From the NCBI RefSeq assembly GCF_029946515.1, contig NZ_JARZHH010000032.1, forward strand, positions 56,748-120,747: a stretch of DNA of 64,000 nucleotides. Reading direction: 5' to 3'. This stretch comes from Polyangium sp. 6x1 (GTDB lineage: Bacteria > Myxococcota_A > Polyangia > Polyangiales > Polyangiaceae). This document shows positions 33,644-42,927 of this stretch, in pieces (the stretch's first letter is position 1; each line of letters starts with the position of its first letter). The notes under the pieces were generated by a model, which was not told where the DNA came from, did no database searches, and worked only from the letters and a program-made list of their open reading frames with translations. A program made the position numbers and the translations under genes.

Positions 33644-35290
33644 TTAGAAGCAGGTGCCCTGGCCGCAGTTCGACCCGAGGCAGACGAGGAGCTGCACCGC
33701 CTGCGGGCTGTTCACGCACTGGAAGAAGCACGGGCCCGGGTTCGAGCCGCCGGCCACGCACGTGAGGAAGCACTCCACGTTGCTCTGGCAGGTGGGGCTG
33801 CCCAAGCAGTTCTGGAACTGGTTGCAGCAGCTCTGCGCCACGCAGTCGCCGCACGTGCTGCCGTCCGACGGACAGGCCGACACGCCGCAGACGCCGTTCG
33901 TGCACTTGCCGTTGCAGCAGTCGCCGCCGCTCATGCACATCGCGCCGTCGGGCTGGCACTGCGGCGGACCGCAGACGTTGCCCGAGCAGACGCCCGAGCA
34001 GCACGCGCTCGGGTCGTTGCAGAGCGCGCCGTCGGGCTGGCAGACGGGTTTGCCGCAGACGCCGTTCGTGCAGACGCCCATGCAGCAGTCACCGGCCGTC
34101 ATGCAGGCGTTGCCGTCGGGCTGGCACTTGGGCGGGCCGCAGATGCCGTTCGAGCAGAGGCCCGTGCAGCACTCGCCGGCGCTCATGCACGGCACACCGT
34201 CGGACTTGCACGCCGGGGGACCGCAGACGCCGTTCGAGCACTGCCCGGAGCAGCAGTCGCCCGCGCTCTGGCAGAGCTTGCCGTCGGGCATGCAGACGAG
34301 CGGGCCGCACGTCCCGTTCGCGTTGCAGACCTGCGAGCAGCACTGATCGGCCGACATGCACGGCAGGCCATCCTCCGTGCACTCGCCGCAATTCAGCCCG
34401 CAGACCGAGTCCACGGCGTTCACGCAGAGCCCGTCCCAGTTCGTGGTGCAGCACCACGAGTCGAGCTTGCAGACCGACGCGGCGCACGGCCCGCAGCCGG
34501 GATCGAGCGCGGGGCCGACGACGCAGACATCGTGCGTGCAGGGCTTGCCGAGGCAAACGCCGCTCGAGCAGACGCCCGAGCAGCACTCGTCGGACGAGCT
34601 GCACATGAGGCCGTTTCCGGTGCACTGCCCGATCTGGCAGACCCCGTTGATGCAGGATCCGTTGCAGCAGTCGAAGCCCACCATGCAAGCGGCGCCCTCG
34701 GGCTGACACTGGGGGGTGAAGCCGCAGGCGCCGTTCTGGCAGGAGCCGCTGCAGCACTCGAAGGCCTGCATGCAGCCGAAGCCGTCGGGCTTACACTGGC
34801 CGAACCCGCAGACCCCGTTGTTGCAGGACTTGCTGCAGCACTCGGCGTCCGTGAAGCAGTCGAAGCCGTCGGGGTCGCACTGGCTGCCCCCGCAAAAGTT
34901 GTTTTCGCAAACGCCGCTACAGCACCAGGTGGTGCCCGCGTCGCAGCCGAAGCCGTCGGGGATGCAGGTGCCGCAGCGCTCGTTTTTGCAGATGCCGGCG
35001 CAGCACTCGCTCGCGTCCGTGCAGGGCGCCTGATCGGGCAGACACGTCGTCGCGCCGCACGCGCCGTTCTCGCAGGTGCCGCTGCAGCAGGCGCTCCCGT
35101 CCTGGCAGGCCGACCCGTTTTGGAGGCAGGCGCTTCCGCCCTGGCCCCCCTGGCCGCCTTGTCCGCCCTGACCGCCCTGGCCGTCCTCGCCGAGTCCTGG
35201 CCCGAGCAGCTCCGCCCGACCCCCGCACCCGAGGGCCACGAAGGACAGCACGAACCAAAGCATCCTTATGGAATAAGCGCCGCGCGACAT
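33644..35290 (-). CDS. Cysteine-repeat lipoprotein (13 CC-x3-C repeats)
   Basis: 548 residues from ATG 35290. The lipoprotein signal ends at FVALGC (Cys22); a short GQGGQGG linker follows. Then come 13 repeats of about 35-40 residues of the form C-x-PDG-x2-C-x4-5-CCSG-x-C-x-NG-x-CG, interrupted once by a divergent Cys/Trp segment (SWCCTTNWDGLC). A final Cys-rich domain of about 75 residues ends in GTCF. Each repeat should fold as a small disulfide knot. An alternative start is ATG 35263. The coding DNA is itself an imperfect tandem repeat of about 110-120 bases. Role unknown; a surface adhesin or a binding protein is possible. Confidence 0.82.
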   Translation of the reverse strand: MSRGAYSIRMLWFVLSFVALGCGGRAELLGPGLGEDGQGGQGGQGGQGGQGGSACLQNGSACQDGSACCSGTCENGACGATTCLPDQAPCTDASECCAGICKNERCGTCIPDGFGCDAGTTWCCSGVCENNFCGGSQCDPDGFDCFTDAECCSKSCNNGVCGFGQCKPDGFGCMQAFECCSGSCQNGACGFTPQCQPEGAACMVGFDCCNGSCINGVCQIGQCTGNGLMCSSSDECCSGVCSSGVCLGKPCTHDVCVVGPALDPGCGPCAASVCKLDSWCCTTNWDGLCVNAVDSVCGLNCGECTEDGLPCMSADQCCSQVCNANGTCGPLVCMPDGKLCQSAGDCCSGQCSNGVCGPPACKSDGVPCMSAGECCTGLCSNGICGPPKCQPDGNACMTAGDCCMGVCTNGVCGKPVCQPDGALCNDPSACCSGVCSGNVCGPPQCQPDGAMCMSGGDCCNGKCTNGVCGVSACPSDGSTCGDCVAQSCCNQFQNCLGSPTCQSNVECFLTCVAGGSNPGPCFFQCVNSPQAVQLLVCLGSNCGQGTCF

Positions 35291-35549
35291 CACCTCGGAG
35301 CGTATCACAGGCCATGTCCTGGACGCCCAATTCACCGCTGGATCGCGCGGATCACTGACCACCTGCTCCGCGCGCTGAACGGCCGCGCCCCCGGGCCTCG
35401 AATCGAGCGCGTGAGCGAACCGACGATCGAGCGCGGGGGCGTCCGAGGCATGCGCGGGCCAGGCTGGACGTGCGGAAACGTGCTTTGCGGCCGCGCAGTT
35501 CGTCGGGCGGAAAGAGCCTCGCGTGGATCGGATCTGCTACACTTCCGAG

Positions 35550-36659
<1,110 letters not shown>

Positions 36660-36678
36660 GAGGGGGCGGAGAGGCGAG

Positions 36679-38241
36679 ATGAGCAAGTTTGCGCTGAACA
36701 CCGCGCTCCCCCGCTACCTGCGGGACACACAGCAGCGCGTCGAGACCGTTGCGCGCGAGTACGGCCTCGATTTCTTCCCCGTGATCTTCGAGATCCTGAC
36801 GTACGACCAGATGAACGAGATCGCCGCGTACGGCGGTTTCCCGAGCCGGTATCCGCACTGGCGGTACGGCATGGAGTACGAGCAGCTTTCGAAGAGCTAC
36901 GAGTATGGCCTCTCGAAGATCTACGAGATGGTCATCAACAACAACCCCTCGTACGCCTATTTGCTCGAAGGCAACTCGCTCACGGATCAGAAGCTCGTGA
37001 TGGCCCACGTGTATGCGCACGTGGACTTCTTCAAGAACAACTTCTGCTTCCGCTCGACCGACCTCGATCAGAAGGGCAGCATCATCGATCCGGTGCGCAA
37101 GACGACGCCGTACGACCCCGATCGGCGCTGGATCGACAAGATGGCGAACCACGGCTCGCGCGTCGCGCGGCACATCGAGCGCCACGGCATCAACAAGGTC
37201 GAGGATTTCATCGATCGATGCCTCTCGCTCGAGAACCTCATCGATCCCTGGCAGCCGTTCTCGGGCCGCGGCGTCACGAGAAAGGGCGACGAGGAGGAGG
37301 ACGAGAAGCCGATCGAGGTGCCGCGGCTCCGGGCGAAGGAGTACATGGAATCCTTCATCAACCCGGAGGAGTACATCGAGGCCAAGAAGAAGCAGCTCGC
37401 GAAGGACAAACCCGAACGCAAGGTCCCCGAGCGGCCCGAGCGCGACGTGCTCGGCTTCTTGCTCGATCACGCGCCGCTCGAGCGCTGGGAGCGCGACATC
37501 CTGGAGGTCATCCGCGACGAGGCCCTCTATTTCGTGCCGCAGCGCCAGACCAAGATCATGAACGAGGGCTGGGCGGCATACTGGCATTCGAAGATGCTCA
37601 CGGAGAAGATCCTCGATGCCTCGGAGATCATCGATTACGCCGACAACAACGCCGGCGTCATGGCCACGGCGCCGGGCCGGCTGAACCCGTACAAGGTCGG
37701 CGTCGAGCTCTTCCGTTACATCGAGGAGCGCTGGAACAAGGGGCGTTTCGGCCGCGAATGGGAGGAGTGCAACGACCTCGACGCCAAGCGGAGCTGGGAC
37801 ATGCGCCTCGGCCTCGGGAGGCAGAAGATCTTCCAGGTCCGCGCGCTCTACAACGACGTCACGTTCATCGACGAGTTCTTGACCCCCGATTTCGTGCTGG
37901 AGCAGAAGCTCTACACGTTCGGTTTTTCCGGGCGAAACGATCGTTTCGAGATCGAGAGCCGTCAGTTCCGCGACGTGAAGGAAAAGCTCCTCTTCTCGCT
38001 CACGAACTTCGGCGATCCCTACATCCGCGTGATCGACGCGAACCACCAGAACCGCGGCGAGCTGCTCCTCGAGCACCAGCACGGCGGCGTGGACCTCCGG
38101 GCCGATTACGCGCGCGAGACGCTCGTCTCGCTCGTCCGCTGCTGGAAGCGGCCCGTGGCCGTGGCGACGCGGCTCGACAACAAGCCCGTGCTCCTGCGTT
38201 ACGACGGCAAAGAGCATTCGATGACCCCGTACAAGCTGTGA
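36679..38241 (+). CDS. spoVR: SpoVR family protein
   Basis: 520 residues, normal length. Conserved blocks: [34 protein letters not shown] at the start (given in part), [23 protein letters not shown], and [13 protein letters not shown] in the middle. It is needed for spore cortex formation in Bacillus; in Proteobacteria and myxobacteria it accompanies YeaH and stress responses. Biochemical activity is unknown. GGAGAGG precedes the ATG. The last base of its stop is the first base of the next gene. Confidence 0.95.
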   Translation: MSKFALNTALPRYLRDTQQRVETVAREYGLDFFPVIFEILTYDQMNEIAAYGGFPSRYPHWRYGMEYEQLSKSYEYGLSKIYEMVINNNPSYAYLLEGNSLTDQKLVMAHVYAHVDFFKNNFCFRSTDLDQKGSIIDPVRKTTPYDPDRRWIDKMANHGSRVARHIERHGINKVEDFIDRCLSLENLIDPWQPFSGRGVTRKGDEEEDEKPIEVPRLRAKEYMESFINPEEYIEAKKKQLAKDKPERKVPERPERDVLGFLLDHAPLERWERDILEVIRDEALYFVPQRQTKIMNEGWAAYWHSKMLTEKILDASEIIDYADNNAGVMATAPGRLNPYKVGVELFRYIEERWNKGRFGREWEECNDLDAKRSWDMRLGLGRQKIFQVRALYNDVTFIDEFLTPDFVLEQKLYTFGFSGRNDRFEIESRQFRDVKEKLLFSLTNFGDPYIRVIDANHQNRGELLLEHQHGGVDLRADYARETLVSLVRCWKRPVAVATRLDNKPVLLRYDGKEHSMTPYKL

Positions 38242-39464
38242 TGAAGACCCGAACGCGCCGCGGCGGCGTGATCACGCTCGTGATCCTCGCCGCCTGTGGC
38301 CCCGCCACGCCGCCTCCTTCGCCGACGCTCCCGCCGCAGCCGCCTGTTACTTACGGAAGTGTTTCCGTAACACCTTCCGTAACCGCGCCCGCGCCCGCGC
38401 CTGCCTCCGCTTCCGCAACCGCGCCCGCGGCGCCGGCGCCGGGCTCCGGGGTCCCGCTCGACGCGCCCGTCTCCAGCGAGGAAGCCCCGCAGCCGCCGCC
38501 CGCGAAGCTCGCGCGTGGCACGGGCACGCCCGCGGACAAGGCGCTCGCCGAGGGCGACGAGGCGCTCGCGCGGGGCGATTTTCCCGCGGCCGAGAAGGCG
38601 TACAAGAAGGCGAAGACGCTCGCGCCGAAGGACCCTGCGTCGATCGTGGGCCTCGTCCGCACGCGCCTCTCCGCCGAGGACGCGCCCGTCGATTACGGCG
38701 CCGCGCCCACGCACCCCGGTCTCCTCCAGGCGGTGAAGGACCTCGAAGCCGTCCTGCAAAAAGAGCCTGCCTACGCGCCCGCGCACCTCGAGCTCGGCCG
38801 CGCGCTCCTCGTCCTCGGCCGCGCCGACGCCGCGCTCGCTGCCTTGCGTAAGGCCGCCGAGGTCTCGCCGAACGACGCCGAGGCGCACTCCGCGCTCGGG
38901 GTCGGGCTCGTCGCCACGGGGCAACTCGAGCCGGCGATCCGCGAGCTCGAACGCGCCGCCGAGATCGAGCCCGGCGTGGCCGAGCGGCAGACGAACCTCG
39001 GCACGGCCCTGCTCGCGCTCGGCCGGCGGGAGCAGGCCGTCCGCGTATACGAGCGCGCCGCGCGGATCGCGCCGAACGACGCCCGCGTGCAGAACGACCT
39101 CGGCACCGCGCTGCTCACGCTGAACGACACGGATCGCGCGATCCGGTGCCTCGAGACGGCCGTCGCGCGGGATCCGCGCCGCGCCACGTACCGCTCGAAC
39201 CTCGGGTATGCGATCGCGCAGAAGGGCGACATCGAGCGCGCGAAGGTCGTCTACCGCGAGGCGCTCGCGCTCGATCCTGCGCTCGTGAGCGCGTGGGTGA
39301 ACCTCGGCAACGCCCTCGCCAAGCAGCGCAAGCTCCCGGAGGCGCGCGAGGCATACGAGAAAGCGCAGGCCCTCGATCCCGAGGATCCGCGCGTGAAGGC
39401 CGTGCTCCTCGAGCTATCGGCGATCGAGAAAGCGAGCGGTGCAGGTTCGCCGGACAAACGCTGA
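38241..39464 (+). CDS. TPR lipoprotein
   Basis: 407 residues. A lipoprotein signal (VILAAC, Cys19) precedes a Pro/Ala/Val linker to about residue 90. At least seven tetratricopeptide repeats follow at about 92-395 (ALAEGDEALARGDFPAAEKAYKKA is the first; AVARDPRRATYRSNLGYAI is another). It is anchored in a membrane and probably serves as a protein-protein scaffold. It is coupled to spoVR by a 1-base overlap, so it may belong to the YeaH-SpoVR system. Part of the linker uses low-GC codons (see the octamer cluster). Confidence 0.88.
   Translation: MKTRTRRGGVITLVILAACGPATPPPSPTLPPQPPVTYGSVSVTPSVTAPAPAPASASATAPAAPAPGSGVPLDAPVSSEEAPQPPPAKLARGTGTPADKALAEGDEALARGDFPAAEKAYKKAKTLAPKDPASIVGLVRTRLSAEDAPVDYGAAPTHPGLLQAVKDLEAVLQKEPAYAPAHLELGRALLVLGRADAALAALRKAAEVSPNDAEAHSALGVGLVATGQLEPAIRELERAAEIEPGVAERQTNLGTALLALGRREQAVRVYERAARIAPNDARVQNDLGTALLTLNDTDRAIRCLETAVARDPRRATYRSNLGYAIAQKGDIERAKVVYREALALDPALVSAWVNLGNALAKQRKLPEAREAYEKAQALDPEDPRVKAVLLELSAIEKASGAGSPDKR
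38351..38382. other. Cluster of three TTACGGAA/TTCCGTAA octamers inside a gene
   Basis: TTACGGAA at 38351-38358, TTCCGTAA at 38363-38370 and again at 38375-38382: one inverted pair with a 4-base spacer and a direct copy 12 bases on. They lie in the linker of the TPR lipoprotein, where codons such as GTT, ACT, GGA and GTA break with the GC-rich usage on both sides. Confidence 0.5.
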
Positions 39465-39470
39465 CGCCCC

Positions 39471-39920
39471 TCAGGTCTCGCAGGTTTTTTTCGTCACCTC
39501 GTGGCGGAACGCGAACATTCTTTCGAGCTTCCGCCGCGCGAACGCGCCGCCGAACAGAGCGCCGAGCGGGCCGAGCGGCAGCGCGTAATCGATGTGGTCG
39601 ACGAGCCATGTCCCGCCCTCTCCGTCCGGCTCCATCGTGTGCGTGTGGACCCAGCGCGCGAACGGCCCCTCGATCACGGTATCCTGGAACATCCGCCCTT
39701 TTTCGTACGCCGTGTGAACCGCCACGAGGCGTTGCTTCACCGGCCCGATGTACGTCTCGATCACGGTTCGCGCGCCCTTCTCCAGCCCGCCGCTGCGTTC
39801 GAGCACGCGGGCATGCTCCCACGGCGGTAGCAGGAGGCTCAGCGCGTCCGGGCGCTCGTGGAAGGCGAAGACGACCTCGGGCGGGGCCTGGATCCGGGTA
39901 CGTTTCTCGAAGACGGGCAC
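39471..39920 (-). CDS. SRPBCC (START-like) ligand-binding protein
   Basis: 149 residues from GTG 39920. The first strand and helix (FEKRTRIQAPPEVVFAFHERPDAL), a mid-protein VHTHTMEPDG, and DHIDYALPLGPLG with a C-terminal helix match the SRPBCC/polyketide-cyclase-like family. Such proteins bind lipids or hydrophobic ligands; no catalytic site is assigned. TATAGC ends 8 bases before the start codon, with no Shine-Dalgarno. It converges with the TPR lipoprotein gene. Confidence 0.85.
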   Translation of the reverse strand: MPVFEKRTRIQAPPEVVFAFHERPDALSLLLPPWEHARVLERSGGLEKGARTVIETYIGPVKQRLVAVHTAYEKGRMFQDTVIEGPFARWVHTHTMEPDGEGGTWLVDHIDYALPLGPLGALFGGAFARRKLERMFAFRHEVTKKTCET

Positions 39921-40012
39921 GATGCTGGGCTATAAGCTGGATTTGGCCGCTGGCAAAGGCTTGACCCACGGGGGGTTTGGCGCTTGGATGCCGGCGTCGT
40001 GGAAGACCGAGC

Positions 40013-40648
40013 ATGAGCATCGACGCCGACGACATCGTGGCCGTGGGCGGCAGCCTGGAGCCGCGTGTGCTCGTCGAGGCGTACCGGCGCGGGGTCTTTC
40101 CGTGGCCGATCGACGGGCTCGATGTCCTGCCGTGGTTTTGCCCGAAAGAGCGCGCGATCCTCGATTTCTCGCAGATCCACCTCTCGCGCAGCCTGCGCCG
40201 CGAGCTCCGGAAGACCCCGCTCCGCTGCACGGTGGACCGCGGGTTCGACGCGGTCATCGAGCGCTGCGCCGAGGTCCCGCGGCCCGGTCAGGACGGCACG
40301 TGGATCACGCCGGAGCTGATGGACGCCTACAAGGAGATGCATGAGCTCGGCTTCGCGCACAGCGTCGAGGTATGGGACGCGGAGGACGTGCTCGTCGGGG
40401 GCATTTATGGCGTCTGCGTCGAGGGATATTTCTCGGCGGAGAGCATGTTCCACCTCGCGCCGAATGCGTCGAAGATCGCGCTTTTGCACCTCGTGGAGAA
40501 GCTCGCCGAGGCCGGCTGCGATTGGATCGACATCCAGGTGATGACGCCGCACATGAAGGCGCTCGGCGCCATCGTCCTCACCCGCAAGCAGTTCCTCGAA
40601 CGGCTCGCCCGGACGCGGTCGATGGGGTTCCGGCCGTTCAGAGCGTGA
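40013..40648 (+). CDS. aat: Leucyl/phenylalanyl-tRNA-protein transferase
   Basis: 211 residues. Family blocks: VAVGGSLEPRVLVEAYRRGVFPW, WFCPKERAIL, GTWITPELMDAYKEMHELGFAHSVEVW (given in part), GGIYGV and FSAESMFH. It adds Leu or Phe from charged tRNA to N-terminal Arg or Lys of proteins, feeding the ClpS/ClpAP N-end-rule pathway. The ATG at 40013 is chosen over one 36 bases upstream because family members start at the DDIVAVGG strand. Clp genes are not nearby. Confidence 0.94.
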   Translation: MSIDADDIVAVGGSLEPRVLVEAYRRGVFPWPIDGLDVLPWFCPKERAILDFSQIHLSRSLRRELRKTPLRCTVDRGFDAVIERCAEVPRPGQDGTWITPELMDAYKEMHELGFAHSVEVWDAEDVLVGGIYGVCVEGYFSAESMFHLAPNASKIALLHLVEKLAEAGCDWIDIQVMTPHMKALGAIVLTRKQFLERLARTRSMGFRPFRA

Positions 40649-40671
40649 GTCGGCTTGCTTAAACTCCCTCC

Positions 40672-40714
40672 TTGACATTCGGTTCCGGTCCGGATATTTC
40701 GTACACGAAACATC
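40672..40714 (+). promoter_or_regulatory. marR promoter with overlapping palindromic operator
   Basis: TTGACA at 40672-40677 is a full -35 consensus. A -10 region lies at about 40694-40700 (ATATTTC) at 16-17 base spacing. Over and after it sits an imperfect 22-bp palindrome at 40693-40714 with core TTTCGT-AC-ACGAAA. Its position, overlapping the -10 and abutting the GTG start at 40716, is that of an autoregulatory MarR operator. Confidence 0.65.
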
Positions 40715-40715
40715 C

Positions 40716-41231
40716 GTGGCGGCCTCCCTCCCTCCCGACACCAAGCCCGAGGTGGATGCGATCGTCGAGACGATCATCTACCTCTATACCGAGTCGCGCC
40801 GCCTGACGAAGGGCCTGGCGGCGCAGTTCGGGCTCACGGGCCCGCAGCTCACGGTCATCAAGCTCCTGGAGGAGCTCGGGGACCTGTCCTTGTCATCCCT
40901 GTCCGAGCGCATTCGCGCCCAGAACAGCACGGTGACCGGGATCATCGACCGCATGGAGCGCGAGGGGCTCGTCAAGCGAGAGCGCTCGACCACGGATCGG
41001 CGCGTCGTTTACATCCGGCTCAGCGAAAAGGGCCAGAAGCTCGCGCGGGAGATCCAGGTCGAGCCCATGGAGATCTTCCGGAGCGCGCTCACGGATCTGT
41101 CGCAAAGCGATCTCGAACATTTGCTCCGGATCCTGGCCAAGCTGCAAAAGCGCGTCGTCTCGCATGTCGAGGGCCGCGTATCCGAGGCGATGGGCGCTCC
41201 CCGCGTGGGAGAGGAAGAGGACAAGCCATGA
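40716..41231 (+). CDS. MarR family transcriptional regulator
   Basis: 171 residues. A winged helix-turn-helix (FGLTGPQLTVIKLLEEL, LSLSSLSERIRAQNSTVTGIIDRMEREGLV, then the wing RSTTDRRVVYIRLSEKG) is flanked by dimerisation helices. MarR proteins are usually repressors released by small phenolic or acyl ligands. It starts 2 bases after the palindrome and overlaps the BKACE gene by 4 bases, so it very likely controls the whole operon, including itself. Confidence 0.92.
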   Translation: MAASLPPDTKPEVDAIVETIIYLYTESRRLTKGLAAQFGLTGPQLTVIKLLEELGDLSLSSLSERIRAQNSTVTGIIDRMEREGLVKRERSTTDRRVVYIRLSEKGQKLAREIQVEPMEIFRSALTDLSQSDLEHLLRILAKLQKRVVSHVEGRVSEAMGAPRVGEEEDKP

Positions 41232-42136
41232 AGGAGAAGCCGACGTTCACGGGCGAGAGCAAGAAGCCCGGCGTGCGTGATCCCGACATTTGCGTCGTCA
41301 CCTGCGCCGTCACGGGCGTCCTCGCCAATCGCAGGCAAAACCCGGGCATTCCATACACGCCGGCGGAGATCGGCGACGAATGCAAGCGCGCCTATGACGC
41401 CGGCGCCTCGGTCGTGCACATCCACGCCCGCAATGACGACGGCAGCCCGACGTTCTCCCCGGCCGTCTTCGCCCGCATCAAGGAGGAGGTCCGCGCCCGC
41501 TGCCCGATCATCCTCAATTTCTCGACGGGCACGATCCTCGAGGACGTGACCGACCAATGCACGTACGTGCGGGAGAGCAAGCCGGAGATCGCCGCCCTCA
41601 ACATGGGCACGATGAACTACGCGAAGTACTCGCCCAAGCGCAAGCAATTCGATTTCGATATGGTGTTTCCGAACACCTATTCGAAGATCATCAAGCTGCT
41701 CGAGGTGATGAACGAGGCGGGCGTGAAGCCCGAGCTCGAATGCTTCGACACGGGGCACACGAACGGAATCGCGCCGCTGCTCGACATGGGCGTGCTAAGG
41801 CCGCCGCTCCAGTTCTCGTTCATCGTCAACGTGCTCGGCGGCATTCCGGGGCACGTCGAGTCGCTCCAGCTCCAGACGAAGATCATGCCCGCCGGCTCGG
41901 AGTGGGAGGTCATCGGGATCAGCCACGGCGCCTGGCGCATGATCGCCGCAGCGCTCGTGCTCGGCGGCAACATCCGCTGCGGGCTCGAAGACCACCTCTA
42001 TCTGCCGAACGGCGAGATGGCGAAATCGAACGGCGAGCTCGTCGAGACGGCGGTGCGGCTCGTGCGCGACGTGGGCCGGCGGCCGGCGACGGTCGAGGAG
42101 GCGCGGGAGATCCTCTCGCTCGGAGCGCCGCGATGA
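41228..42136 (+). CDS. Beta-keto acid cleavage enzyme (BKACE, DUF849)
   Basis: 302 residues. Zinc-site HIH (His64/His66 in VVHIHARNDDG), PIILNFSTG, FDTGHTNG and RCGLEDHLYLPNG are the BKACE blocks; the Glu of GLEDH is the third metal-side residue. The family condenses a beta-keto acid with acetyl-CoA and releases acetoacetate plus a new CoA ester. The keto-acid is set by residues that I cannot read with confidence. It is placed second in the MarR operon. Confidence 0.92.
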   Translation: MKEKPTFTGESKKPGVRDPDICVVTCAVTGVLANRRQNPGIPYTPAEIGDECKRAYDAGASVVHIHARNDDGSPTFSPAVFARIKEEVRARCPIILNFSTGTILEDVTDQCTYVRESKPEIAALNMGTMNYAKYSPKRKQFDFDMVFPNTYSKIIKLLEVMNEAGVKPELECFDTGHTNGIAPLLDMGVLRPPLQFSFIVNVLGGIPGHVESLQLQTKIMPAGSEWEVIGISHGAWRMIAAALVLGGNIRCGLEDHLYLPNGEMAKSNGELVETAVRLVRDVGRRPATVEEAREILSLGAPR

Positions 42137-42924
42137 CGACGCCGCGCGCGTACGGGTTTCTGGAGGTCGCCGCGAAGGAGAACGGCGCGCTCTGGATCAC
42201 CCTGAAAAACCCGCCCAAGAAAAACGCCATCGGCCCCGCGATGGTGAATGAGCTGCTCTGGGCGCTCGAAGACGCGGCGGGCGACGAAGCGGTACGCTCG
42301 ATCGTCCTGACCGGCGCGGGCGACGCGTTCTGCGCCGGCGGCGATTTCACGCAAATGAGCTCGTTCGGCCCGGGCACCGAATTGCCGCCGAAGGGGGATT
42401 ACGCGGATCTTTTGCTCGCGATCACGCGCTCGCCGAAGCCGCTCGTCGCGCGGGTGAACGGGCACGCGATGGGCGGCGGGCTCGGGCTCGTGGCGGCGTG
42501 CCATTTCGCGGTGGCGTCGCGGGCGGCGAAGCTCGGCACGCCCGAGATCAACGTCGGCCTCTTCCCGATGATGATCATGGCCGTGCTCGCGCGCGTCGTC
42601 CCGCAGCGGCGCCTGCTCGAAATGATGCTCTTCGGCGAGCGGCTCGACGCCGACGCTGCGGCGGCGGTCGGGATCGTCGGAAAGGCCGTCGACGCGGACG
42701 GGCTCGACGCCGAGGTTTCTCGAATCACCGGGCAAATTGCAAGCAAGAGCCCGATCACCGTGAAGCTCGGGCTCGAAGCATTCGCGGCGCAGGCCGATCT
42801 CGCGCTCGAACAGGCATTGCCGCTCCTGCGCGAGCGCCTCGGGGCCGTGCTCTCGACGGACGACGCGCGGGAAGGCCTGATGGCGTTCCTGGAAAAACGC
42901 ACCCCCAAATGGACGGGTAAATGA
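42133..42924 (+). CDS. Enoyl-CoA hydratase/isomerase (crotonase fold)
   Basis: 263 residues. CoA site and oxyanion-hole glycines are in AFCAGGDF and NGHAMGGGLGLVAACHFAVAS. The glutamate matching Glu164 of rat crotonase is present (TPEINVGLFP), but the one matching Glu144 is replaced (GGGLGLVAA where crotonase has GGGCELAMM), so simple hydration may not be its reaction; isomerase, hydrolase or retro-Claisen activity is possible. The ATG overlaps the BKACE stop. Confidence 0.88.
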   Translation: MTTPRAYGFLEVAAKENGALWITLKNPPKKNAIGPAMVNELLWALEDAAGDEAVRSIVLTGAGDAFCAGGDFTQMSSFGPGTELPPKGDYADLLLAITRSPKPLVARVNGHAMGGGLGLVAACHFAVASRAAKLGTPEINVGLFPMMIMAVLARVVPQRRLLEMMLFGERLDADAAAAVGIVGKAVDADGLDAEVSRITGQIASKSPITVKLGLEAFAAQADLALEQALPLLRERLGAVLSTDDAREGLMAFLEKRTPKWTGK

Positions 42925-42927
42925 CCC

